This document shows positions 25,842-33,424 of a DNA stretch of 64,000 nucleotides, piece by piece. Within the stretch, counting starts at the first letter, position 1. Each line of letters opens with the position of its first letter. Source of the stretch: GCA-2705995 sp965661625 (GTDB lineage Bacteria; Bacteroidota; Bacteroidia; Flavobacteriales_G; Salibacteraceae); contig CBFIEM010000003.1 in NCBI GenBank assembly GCA_965661625.1, positions 62,001-126,000 of the forward strand. Direction: 5' to 3'. The position numbers and the translations under genes were made by a program. Below the pieces are notes generated by a model. That model ran no database searches, was not told where the DNA came from, and worked only from the letters and a program-made list of their open reading frames with translations.

Positions 25842-27289
25842 CACTAAAGCATTGGATAGCCCTGATAACCGTGTGTATCGCCATTTCTTATGTTGCTCAA
25901 AACAGGTTTTACACGGCTCATAACCACCTCCCTACAGGTTGCGATGAGTTTGGCTATTTACAACTCGCCGAAACATTTAACGGACAACCCTCACCAGCAG
26001 TTCGAGACTCACTGGGCGCGCACCTCCACGCCCTTGAAATCCCTTACCAGGATTACGCATGGCTCATCACTCCACACGCCTATCATTATGCAGTGGCAGC
26101 CCAAAGCGCAGTGAATCAATACCCACCTGCCACTTCGGCACTTTTAGCACTCTTTCCCAAGGAATCCCGACAAACTTCATTTCCTGGTTGGATTGCTATC
26201 ACCCTTTTCTTAGGTGTTTTCTTGGCCCTGCGTGCTACAAAAATAACACCCTCAATTGCCATTGCTTTAGCAGGCATTGTGGCCACATCGGCATTATTTC
26301 TTCCACCAATTAGTATTGAGCTAGGCCGAATCAATTCGCTTGCACCAACATTTGGATTGCTTTTGGCTGCAGGCATTTGCTGGAAAAAACACCCTTACAT
26401 CACCATAGCCTGCATTGCTGCAACCCTTCCTTTTCGCATTGCAAACGCGGTTATTATTCCAGTTGCTATCATAAGCCTTACGCATTTCAACACATGGAAA
26501 GGCGCTTTAAAGCAGCTCACCCTGCAAGGAGCAATTGTCAGCATAGGCGCCCTAATAATTTTAGGGTACCAATTCTTCATTTTTGGAGACCCCTTACACC
26601 CCACCTACAGCAGTATCGACCAAGCTACAACTGTTGCGAGCTTTTGGAAAAACTTAAATTTCTACGCAGTCCAAGAGCCTTATTGGCTCTTTGTTCATGT
26701 TGCCGTGAGTATTGCGCTGGTGGTGTTACATCAATTCAATGCCGTTTCAAAAAACACCATTCTTGCTTTTCACGCATTAGCCAGCTTAAATTACGTGTTT
26801 TACCTATTTCACGAGGTTGCCATTTATTACTACCCTTATGCTTCAGCAGTTATAGGAGCAGGTATGGCAATCTATGGCCTAGCAAAATGGGTTCCAGTTC
26901 GCATAACCACTCATCAAGGCACCTTTGGCATCCTATTAATCTATGCGGCTGGAGTTTTTTCGCAACCAACGAGAACAAACACGGTAAGCACCGCACAACA
27001 GCACTATTCGGCTTGCTTTTCTTCCAACACTGTAGTTTGGTCAGAGCTGCGTTCAGGGACAGTGCAGTATGCTGCAGGTGCAATTGGCATGCGCTACCTC
27101 TGGGGGTCAGACCAAGCGAGATTAGAAAGTGTTTTATGGCTTCAACAGAGGGGATTAAAGCAATACATTTGGCATAATGAATTTAGTCCAGAACAGGTAG
27201 AAAATATTGCCAACTGGCTTGCTCAAAATAACATTGAAAATCGCACTGTAAACTGTGAAGAGCTGGGTACATTCTTCGAGCTTAGGTAG
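25838..27289 (+). CDS. Polytopic membrane protein, GT-C glycosyltransferase-like
   Basis: A 483-residue membrane protein with about 10-11 hydrophobic segments. Just after the first segment is an acidic motif (GCDEFGYLQLAE), the position where GT-C enzymes carry their catalytic Asp/Glu, followed by a long loop. The last ~90 residues are soluble. I infer a polyprenyl-phosphate-sugar-dependent glycosyltransferase, but no family is recognised with certainty. It is the second gene of an overlapping operon, with ATGA overlap upstream and 35 bp overlap downstream. Confidence 0.6.
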   Translation: MTLKHWIALITVCIAISYVAQNRFYTAHNHLPTGCDEFGYLQLAETFNGQPSPAVRDSLGAHLHALEIPYQDYAWLITPHAYHYAVAAQSAVNQYPPATSALLALFPKESRQTSFPGWIAITLFLGVFLALRATKITPSIAIALAGIVATSALFLPPISIELGRINSLAPTFGLLLAAGICWKKHPYITIACIAATLPFRIANAVIIPVAIISLTHFNTWKGALKQLTLQGAIVSIGALIILGYQFFIFGDPLHPTYSSIDQATTVASFWKNLNFYAVQEPYWLFVHVAVSIALVVLHQFNAVSKNTILAFHALASLNYVFYLFHEVAIYYYPYASAVIGAGMAIYGLAKWVPVRITTHQGTFGILLIYAAGVFSQPTRTNTVSTAQQHYSACFSSNTVVWSELRSGTVQYAAGAIGMRYLWGSDQARLESVLWLQQRGLKQYIWHNEFSPEQVENIANWLAQNNIENRTVNCEELGTFFELR

Positions 27290-28484
27290 GCTCTTGAGTT
27301 GGTTGAGTCTGCAGAAGTTACCATTACACCCACTGGTAATTGCTGCATTGATTATTACCATAGCCATTGGTGGTCGTCTCGCTCGGGTAGGTGGAGATTG
27401 GTCCTATTTTATTCTGGCGGGGAGTGAAAACATCGAGGAAGCTGAATTAATTGACTCATCCATCTACCGCTTCAACCACATGGGGTATGATGGGCAATTC
27501 TTTTATCGGTACGCCCTTGACCCATCCGACAAAACTCAGGATAACTACGGCATCCATGTCGACTCACCCAATTACCGTAAACAGCGGATTCTTTACCCTT
27601 TCTTAGTTTGGGTATTTTCTGGGGGAAATAGCTCCCTCGTTCCCATGGTCCTGGTGCTAACGAACGCCATTTTATGGTGGCTCATATGCTTGGCTTGCTT
27701 TCTACTGGCCCATCAAAGCAGCGGATTATCGAATTATGCCGTACTTCCAGCATTGCTGAGCGCCTACCTTTTTAGCGCTGCACGCGACCTCAGCGAAATC
27801 ACCGAAGGAGCCATGCTTGCGTTCGCCATTCTTTCTGCGCTAAAACAGCGTTGGTGGGGTTATATGTTATTCGCCTCTCTCTGTGTGTTGGCTAGGGAAA
27901 CCTCCGTGTTCTTTTTAGGGTGGTTACCAGCGGTAATTGTTGTTCAAGCTTTTAGGAAATCACAAATTAAGCAACAGTTAGTGCCTTTTCTCCTCACAGC
28001 TGCACCTATTTTCGTCGCCATATCTTGGAAGGTATATTTGCGTTTCAGCCTCGGTGCGGAAACGTATTTTAATGGAACTGAAAACCTGAGCTGGATACCA
28101 CTTGGAGGTGTCTACGACGGCTTTTTAATTCACCTCAACCAAGGTGACACTAAAAAAGGATATGTAGAGATCTTACTCTGGTTTCTATCTGTAACCTGGT
28201 ACAGCTGGTTTGCATTTATCGCCAGCAGGGGAATCGGTTGGGATAACACAAATAATGCATTGGTTTGGTTAAAGTTTAGTGTGGTTGCATGGCTCACTTT
28301 TGCAGCATTTTTCACCCTTAAAATCTGGGAAGACGACTGGAGTTTTGTCCGCGTATTTGGAGCTTTTAGCCTTGTTTGTACCACCATCATTATTCACCAA
28401 CGAATTCGATTATCTCCTGCATTTATGTTGTTCACCCTTATTATTTTTGGCGGCAACTTATTGCGGATATGGATTAACCAATGA
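27255..28484 (+). CDS. Polytopic membrane protein, mannosyltransferase-like (GT-C)
   Basis: A 409-residue membrane protein with about 10 hydrophobic segments. After the first segment comes the motif MGYDGQFFYRYALDP and then RKQRILYPFLVWVFS. This is a pattern I associate with cell-surface glycopolymer mannosyltransferase-like proteins. The GTG start at 27255 gives 35 bp overlap with the previous gene; TTG codons at 27294 and 27303 are possible alternatives. The stop overlaps the epimerase gene as ATGA. Function is inferred from topology and motif only. Confidence 0.6.
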   Translation: MKSWVHSSSLGRLLSWLSLQKLPLHPLVIAALIITIAIGGRLARVGGDWSYFILAGSENIEEAELIDSSIYRFNHMGYDGQFFYRYALDPSDKTQDNYGIHVDSPNYRKQRILYPFLVWVFSGGNSSLVPMVLVLTNAILWWLICLACFLLAHQSSGLSNYAVLPALLSAYLFSAARDLSEITEGAMLAFAILSALKQRWWGYMLFASLCVLARETSVFFLGWLPAVIVVQAFRKSQIKQQLVPFLLTAAPIFVAISWKVYLRFSLGAETYFNGTENLSWIPLGGVYDGFLIHLNQGDTKKGYVEILLWFLSVTWYSWFAFIASRGIGWDNTNNALVWLKFSVVAWLTFAAFFTLKIWEDDWSFVRVFGAFSLVCTTIIIHQRIRLSPAFMLFTLIIFGGNLLRIWINQ

Positions 28485-29473
28485 AAACAATACTCATTAC
28501 TGGCGCAAGTGGATATGTTGGTGGCAGACTGATACAAGCCATCGACCCCACCAAATATCGTGTGATTGCGCTTTACAGCAATACCCCATTACCAAAACAC
28601 TTAACAAAACTGCCTCATGTAAGTCCGTTGCAAGTAAACCTTACGAATCCCGATCAGGTCAAGCGCGCTTTAATCGGCGTTGATCAGGTATTTCACCTTG
28701 CGGCGTATGCAAAAATGTGGGCTAAAAACCCGAGTACCTTTTACCGGGTGAATGTTGAAGGAACACAATGGTTGTTAGATGCAGCAGTAATGCATGGAGT
28801 AGAACGTGTGGTTTTTACTTCTACAGCTGGAACGTTTGGGCCACAAACTTCCAGTACCCCAATTTCTGAAAACACACAACCAACAGCGCCTCCATTTACT
28901 GAATATGAGCGTACTAAGTCGCTTGCTTTGGATATGGCATTTTCTTACACAAACACACTTGACGTTATTGCGGTAAGTCCTACACGCGTTTATGGACCTG
29001 GAACAATGAGTCAAAGCAATGCGGTTACACACATACTAGAACGTTACCGCAAAGGACGCTTTCGCTTCCTGCCGGGTAATGGCAAAAGCATTGGCAACTA
29101 CGCTTATGTCGACGACGTTGTTAATGGGCACCTGCTTGCACTGAGTAAAGGGAAGAGTGGCGAGAATTATATTCTCGGCGGTGAAAACCTATCGTTTGTT
29201 GATCTCTTTACGCTAATGGGAGAAGTAACCGGAAATCCACGCAGTGTTTTTCCATTGCCATTACCGCTGCTCAATGCGAGCGCACAATTTATGGACTGGA
29301 GGGCTACTAAATTTGGGATGGAGCCAGCAATACTTCCTGAGTTTGTCAAAAAATACATGCATCACTGGGAGACCGATATTTCGAAAGCAAAACGCGAATT
29401 GGGTTATGAGGTAACTCCAGCTCTAGAGGCTCTTGGCATTACGTTCAATTGGATTCAAGCTAATTATCCATGA
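28481..29473 (+). CDS. NAD(P)-dependent epimerase/reductase (extended SDR)
   Basis: A 330-residue extended short-chain dehydrogenase. The dinucleotide motif TGASGYVG opens the protein. The catalytic region shows Ser/Thr in FTSTAGTFG and the pair Tyr-x-x-x-Lys in YERTKSLA. The sequence is of the dihydroflavonol-reductase or sterol-dehydrogenase-like type (NVEGTQWLLDAA), acting on a nucleotide sugar or a small ketone. It is the last gene of the overlapping operon beginning at 25119, which suggests a role in making or changing the glycan handled by the GT-C-like proteins (inference). It overlaps the convergent GGGP synthase gene by 10 bp. Confidence 0.85.
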   Translation: MKTILITGASGYVGGRLIQAIDPTKYRVIALYSNTPLPKHLTKLPHVSPLQVNLTNPDQVKRALIGVDQVFHLAAYAKMWAKNPSTFYRVNVEGTQWLLDAAVMHGVERVVFTSTAGTFGPQTSSTPISENTQPTAPPFTEYERTKSLALDMAFSYTNTLDVIAVSPTRVYGPGTMSQSNAVTHILERYRKGRFRFLPGNGKSIGNYAYVDDVVNGHLLALSKGKSGENYILGGENLSFVDLFTLMGEVTGNPRSVFPLPLPLLNASAQFMDWRATKFGMEPAILPEFVKKYMHHWETDISKAKRELGYEVTPALEALGITFNWIQANYP

Positions 29474-30195
29474 ACTGCCTCTGCAAAAGCAGATACCAAG
29501 GTTGGGCTATGTTCTAACACATTTCCTACAACAACCACATTAGCACCAGCCTGTGCTGCTGCACGCGCATCTTCAGGAGAGCGCATCCCGCCTCCAATTA
29601 TAAGGGGAACATCAACCGTTTTGCGCACAGCACCAATCATCTCTTCTGGAACACGATGTTCAGCCCCGCTGCCTGCATCTAAATAAATGCACCTCAACCC
29701 AAGCATTTCACCTGCCATTGCTGTGGTAGCGGCAATTTCTGGCTTGTTTGAAGGAATAGGAGCTGTGCCACTCATAAACGAGGCAGTGGTTGGCTTTCCT
29801 CCGTCAACCAGCAAATAACCCGTTGGAAGCAACTCCAGTGCTGCACGTTTTAAAGCAGGTGCCGCAATAACATGGTGGCCAATTAGCATTTCTGGATTTC
29901 TGCCGCTAATCAAAGAAATCAACAGCAACCCATCAGCTTCGGCACTTACTTGCATTGGACTACCAGGAAAGATAATAACGGGAAGTTGCGAAACAGACTT
30001 CACAGCGCGAATACATGCATCAAGCTGATCACTTACCACCAAGCTCCCGCCAACAAAAAACAAGTCAGCTCCTTGTTTTTCCGCATTTAGCGCAAAATCA
30101 GCAGCTTGTTCAGGTGGCTGGTTATCGGGGTCAATAAGCACTGCCAACAGTGTTTTACCAACAGACTTAGCCTTATTTAACCGTTCAATTATCAC
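29464..30195 (-). CDS. Geranylgeranylglyceryl phosphate synthase family protein
   Basis: A 243-residue TIM-barrel prenyltransferase of the GGGPS/PcrB family. Visible are LLAVLIDPDN (Mg site), IIFPGSP, YLDAGSGAEH and the two phosphate-binding loops GGGMRSPEDA and VVVGNVLE. These enzymes attach a polyprenyl chain to sn-glycerol-1-phosphate to make an archaeal-type ether lipid. Group II enzymes of this kind are known from Bacteroidota such as Flavobacterium, but the lipid's role there is unclear. It is 13 bp downstream of the phosphopantetheinyl transferase gene and presumably co-transcribed with it. Confidence 0.92.
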   Translation of the reverse strand: MIIERLNKAKSVGKTLLAVLIDPDNQPPEQAADFALNAEKQGADLFFVGGSLVVSDQLDACIRAVKSVSQLPVIIFPGSPMQVSAEADGLLLISLISGRNPEMLIGHHVIAAPALKRAALELLPTGYLLVDGGKPTTASFMSGTAPIPSNKPEIAATTAMAGEMLGLRCIYLDAGSGAEHRVPEEMIGAVRKTVDVPLIIGGGMRSPEDARAAAQAGANVVVVGNVLEHSPTLVSAFAEAVHG

Positions 30196-30208
30196 TCCGC
30201 AATAATAG

Positions 30209-30838
30209 TCATTTCAGGGTGTACACCACCCACAGGTTTTCATATTTTTCATAGGAAAGCCTTACGTTATGAATCAATCCTGATTTCTGAACTTCCGCAT
30301 CAATAAACCCAGATCCATCTAAAGTAAATGGTTTTACAATTAATTCTTTATCAAACTGAAGCCCTCCCAACGCATACCATTTAAACAAAGCTTCTTTTGC
30401 GCACCACAGCACATGGTAATAATCTTCATGTGCAGCTTCTGGGATAAACTCGTACTCTGCAACACTAACAAACTTCTTCGCAATCCGACTAATTTTTGGC
30501 GAGTGCACTTGTATATCCAAACCCACTTCCCGTGTATCACTAAAAAGGACACCCAAAAACCCATGGGAATGACTCAGTGAAATACGCACACCATTAGAAA
30601 GTGACGGCTTGCCCACCTCATTGTAAGTAATTCGCGTATCTACCCCATATTGCTGCTGCACAAGCAAACGAGCAGTTAAATATTCTCGTTTTCTAGCTTC
30701 CACTTGCACACCCGAAACAAATCGCATTTCATGTTCTGTAAGCCTTACCTGATCTAGGATAGCTGTACTAGGTGTGTCAAGCGCAAAAAGCAAAAAATGA
30801 TCACCAACTAACGTTAAGGAATCTTGAATGAGAACCAT
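30209..30838 (-). CDS. 4'-phosphopantetheinyl transferase superfamily protein
   Basis: A 209-residue Sfp-type phosphopantetheinyl transferase. The Mg/CoA-binding motif VGLDIQVH (about residue 105) and the downstream WCAKEALFKWY (about 145) carry the conserved Asp, Glu and Lys. It would load phosphopantetheine from CoA onto carrier proteins such as ACP. The N-terminal half has the weak pseudo-repeat typical of this size class. It is the first gene of a two-gene unit with GGGP synthase and is divergent from ahcY with 58 bp between them. Confidence 0.9.
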   Translation of the reverse strand: MVLIQDSLTLVGDHFLLFALDTPSTAILDQVRLTEHEMRFVSGVQVEARKREYLTARLLVQQQYGVDTRITYNEVGKPSLSNGVRISLSHSHGFLGVLFSDTREVGLDIQVHSPKISRIAKKFVSVAEYEFIPEAAHEDYYHVLWCAKEALFKWYALGGLQFDKELIVKPFTLDGSGFIDAEVQKSGLIHNVRLSYEKYENLWVVYTLK

Positions 30839-30854
30839 AGGATGATAAAAGCGT

Positions 30855-30862
30855 TACCTTTG
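30855..30862 (+). promoter_or_regulatory. -7 element of ahcY
   Basis: TACCTTTG matches TAnnTTTG exactly, 34 bp before ATG 30897, giving a short 5' leader of roughly 28 nt. No clear -33 is seen. Confidence 0.55.
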
Positions 30863-30896
30863 CAGCACGTTCTAAAAAATAAATTACAGTAGTTAA

Positions 30897-32201
30897 ATGG
30901 AAACAACGCTGAAGTACAAAGTAAAAGATATTTCCCTAGCGGAATACGGAAGAAGAGAAATCGAACTAGCTGAAGCTGAAATGCCAGGATTAATGGCGCT
31001 TCGTGAAGAATATGGTAAAGACAAGCCCCTCAAGGGTTCGCGCATTGCTGGATGCCTTCACATGACGATTCAAACAGCAGTTCTTATTGAAACATTGGTA
31101 GAGCTTGGAGCAGAAGTAACTTGGTCTTCATGCAACATTTTTTCAACGCAAGATCATGCCGCAGCAGCTATCGCGGCAGCAGGAATTCCTGTATTTGCTT
31201 GGAAAGGGATGACAGCTGAAGAGTTTGATTGGTGCATTGAGCAAACGTTATTTGCGTTTGAAAGTGGTGAGCCATTAAATATGATATTGGATGATGGTGG
31301 TGACCTGACAAATATGGTTTTCGATCAGTTTCCAGAACTCGCTCCAAACATTAAAGGCCTTTCTGAAGAAACAACTACAGGTGTTCATCGCTTGTACGAG
31401 CGCCAGAAGAATGGAACGCTTGTTATGCCTGCGATTAACGTAAACGACTCTGTTACCAAATCAAAATTTGATAACAAATACGGTTGTAAAGAGTCTGCAG
31501 TAGATGCAATTCGCAGAGCAACGGATGTAATGATGGCTGGGAAAGTTGCTGTTGTTGCTGGCTATGGTGATGTAGGTAAAGGTACAGCCGCATCACTTCG
31601 TGGAGCTGGTTGTCGTGTAGTTGTTACTGAAATTGACCCGATATGTGCGCTTCAAGCTGCTATGGATGGTTTTGAGGTGAAAAAAATGGAAAACGCTGTA
31701 GAACGCGGAGACATTATTATCACAGCTACAGGTAATAAAGATATCCTAACGGAAAAACACTTCCGCAAAATGAAGGATAAAGCTATTGTTTGTAACATCG
31801 GGCATTTTGACAATGAAATTGATGTAGCCTTTTTGGACAACAACTTTGGAGACACTAAAGTGGAAATCAAACCACAAGTTGATAAGTACACCATCGACGG
31901 AAAAGATATTTTACTGTTGGCTGAAGGTCGCTTAGTAAACTTGGGATGTGCTACTGGTCACCCATCATTTGTGATGTCAAATTCTTTCACCAATCAAACA
32001 TTGGCACAAATTGAATTGTGGAATCACTCAGACCGATACAAGAATGAAGTATACATGCTACCAAAACACTTAGATGAAAAAGTAGCTGCACTCCATTTAG
32101 AGAAAATTGGTGTTGAATTGGATGTTCTTGATGCTGACCAAGCTTCATACATTGGAGTGGATGCAAAAGGGCCATTCAAGCCAGAGTACTACCGTTACTA
32201 A
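30897..32201 (+). CDS. ahcY: Adenosylhomocysteinase
   Basis: A 434-residue enzyme that hydrolyses S-adenosylhomocysteine to adenosine and homocysteine, removing the inhibitory product of methyltransferases. Hallmarks are SRIAGCLHMTIQTAVLIE, SSCNIFSTQDHAAAAIA, NVNDSVTKSKFDN, and the NAD-binding VVAGYGDVGKGTA. GHPSFVMSNSF follows, and the C-terminus ends in FKPEYYRY with the conserved Lys-x-x-Tyr-Tyr-Arg-Tyr. Length is normal for the bacterial form. It is monocistronic, with its own -7 element and a strong palindromic terminator. Confidence 0.98.
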   Translation: METTLKYKVKDISLAEYGRREIELAEAEMPGLMALREEYGKDKPLKGSRIAGCLHMTIQTAVLIETLVELGAEVTWSSCNIFSTQDHAAAAIAAAGIPVFAWKGMTAEEFDWCIEQTLFAFESGEPLNMILDDGGDLTNMVFDQFPELAPNIKGLSEETTTGVHRLYERQKNGTLVMPAINVNDSVTKSKFDNKYGCKESAVDAIRRATDVMMAGKVAVVAGYGDVGKGTAASLRGAGCRVVVTEIDPICALQAAMDGFEVKKMENAVERGDIIITATGNKDILTEKHFRKMKDKAIVCNIGHFDNEIDVAFLDNNFGDTKVEIKPQVDKYTIDGKDILLLAEGRLVNLGCATGHPSFVMSNSFTNQTLAQIELWNHSDRYKNEVYMLPKHLDEKVAALHLEKIGVELDVLDADQASYIGVDAKGPFKPEYYRY

Positions 32202-32221
32202 AAAAACGGAACAACAAAATT

Positions 32222-32252
32222 AAAAGGGCCGGTGATCACCGGCCCTTTTTTT
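32222..32252. terminator. Bidirectional palindromic terminator
   Basis: AAAAGGGCCGGTGA and TCACCGGCCCTTTT form a perfect palindrome followed by a T run on the plus strand. It lies between convergent ahcY and the Rieske-like lipoprotein gene and can serve both. Confidence 0.92.
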
Positions 32253-32668
32253 TAATTGTAAATCTGAAGAATATTTCCGTTGAAGTTGGTTTGATACTGC
32301 TGCAGCGGAGCTCCTGCTGGACCTCTTTCCACAGAACCGTCAATAATTAAGAATCGGGACCCACTGCACGGATCAACTGCAAACAGATTTGATGAATCTA
32401 CCTCTACCCTGCAGCGATCTTCAGGTCTATAGGTACTGTGACGATCGAAAGCGCGAATCTCATCCTGACTGTACCTATACACAAGCAAACCCATTGACCC
32501 ACCTTGCAGGTATTCCCAACCCCCAATTGCAGTAAGGTTAAAGTACGCTGGTTGATTGATGTTCACAGAAATGTCCACCCGTGTAAGGGGAACGTTGTTT
32601 TCGTTTTTACTACATTTGAGGAAGGTAAAAATCGCCAAGGCGAAAGACATCCAAAGTACTTTGTTCAT
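32252..32668 (-). CDS. Lipoprotein with degenerate Rieske-like fold
   Basis: A 138-residue protein with a lipoprotein signal (Cys19 in FLKC). The mature part follows the Rieske ferredoxin layout: beta strands (YFNLTAIGGW), a segment before the first ligand loop (IRAFDRHSTYRP), then DPCSGSRFLI and GSVERGPAGAPLQQY, the last two very like the Rieske second loop and tail. The usual C-x-H and C-x-x-H ligand pairs are missing; only single Cys residues remain at each place. It may have lost its cluster and become structural, or the two Cys could form a disulfide. The start follows a -7 element by 4 bp. Confidence 0.7.
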   Translation of the reverse strand: MNKVLWMSFALAIFTFLKCSKNENNVPLTRVDISVNINQPAYFNLTAIGGWEYLQGGSMGLLVYRYSQDEIRAFDRHSTYRPEDRCRVEVDSSNLFAVDPCSGSRFLIIDGSVERGPAGAPLQQYQTNFNGNILQIYN

Positions 32669-32672
32669 TTTA

Positions 32673-32680
32673 CAAAAATA
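32673..32680 (-). promoter_or_regulatory. -7 element of the Rieske-like lipoprotein gene
   Basis: TATTTTTG on the minus strand is a perfect TAnnTTTG match, ending 4 bp before ATG 32668, which suggests a leaderless mRNA. Confidence 0.45.
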
Positions 32681-32695
32681 AGAGGATTTCTGGTT

Positions 32696-32983
32696 ATGCT
32701 TAAACGCATCTTTTCCCTGCTCATTGTATGCTGCTCAATTTGGCTCTCCCCTACTCAGGTTCAAGGTCAAATTAAAGGCAACACCCCTGAAAAAAAGCAA
32801 AAGAACGCTGCTAAACTGGAGGAGAAGCAAGAAGCTAAGCAAACGAAAGCAATGGAAAAGCTCAAAAAGCGTCATATGGATATCCAAACTAAAAAAACAC
32901 GCAAGCGCATGAAAAAAAGCGCACGTAAAGCCAAACGGAATCGCAACAAAGGCCGTGAAACCTTCTGGGAAAGGATCTTTTAA
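32696..32983 (+). CDS. Small secreted highly basic protein
   Basis: A 95-residue protein with a signal peptide (MLKRIFSLLIVCCSIWLS and following, ending about VQGQ), then almost uninterrupted Lys/Arg-rich helix (KKTRKRMKKSARKAKRNRNK). The frame is open upstream to 32504, but that part overlaps the divergent lipoprotein gene and lacks export features, so ATG 32696 is chosen. No family is recognised. It could bind nucleic acid or polyanions, or be a periplasmic coiled-coil protein. It is 2 bp from the next gene, so it is co-transcribed with it. Confidence 0.65.
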   Translation: MLKRIFSLLIVCCSIWLSPTQVQGQIKGNTPEKKQKNAAKLEEKQEAKQTKAMEKLKKRHMDIQTKKTRKRMKKSARKAKRNRNKGRETFWERIF

Positions 32984-32985
32984 TT

Positions 32986-33420
32986 ATGGATATCGGAGAT
33001 ATAGTTTATTTATTATTTGTTGTTGGTGGAGTCATCTATTCCTTCATCCGAAAACAAGCGAAAGAAAGCAAAAAGAACAGCCCGTCTACCGGTGCGAAAG
33101 ATTCGTTTTCATCCGAAATTGAAGCACTATTTGACCGTGTAAATCAAGAACCTAGGGCAGAAGAGCCAGCACCATATAGTGAAGAAGAAGAAATCGTAGC
33201 AACTCCGATTTCTGAGCTTAATCAACCAAAAAAAGACGTAAACCATGCGTTTGTGGAAACGCAAAACAAAAAAGAGGTAGCTCAAGAAGATCTAACTACT
33301 TTAGATGGCGAGAGTCCAATCTTGAATAATGAGATTGGTAAAACCACGAGTCGTAGGCGGAAAGTGAACATCAGAGCAGCAATTGTTTACGACGCCATTT
33401 TAAACCGACCGAAATTTTGA
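32986..33420 (+). CDS. Small single-span membrane protein, unknown function
   Basis: A 144-residue protein with one N-terminal membrane segment (IVYLLFVVGGVIYSFI) and a mostly acidic, low-complexity cytoplasmic tail containing EEEE- and EE-rich stretches, ending in a conserved-looking basic segment (RRRKVNIRAAIVYDAILNRPKF). Bacteroidota genomes often carry similar short anchored proteins of unknown role, with the same kind of basic end. It sits between the basic secreted protein and the propeller kinase, 2 and 4 bp from its neighbours, as part of one operon. No function is assigned. Confidence 0.65.
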   Translation: MDIGDIVYLLFVVGGVIYSFIRKQAKESKKNSPSTGAKDSFSSEIEALFDRVNQEPRAEEPAPYSEEEEIVATPISELNQPKKDVNHAFVETQNKKEVAQEDLTTLDGESPILNNEIGKTTSRRRKVNIRAAIVYDAILNRPKF

Positions 33421-33424
33421 TGCC

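Noticed and set aside
32504..32695. Upstream extension of the basic secreted protein
   Set aside because: Overlaps the divergent lipoprotein gene and has no export signal; the ATG at 32696 opens a signal peptide.
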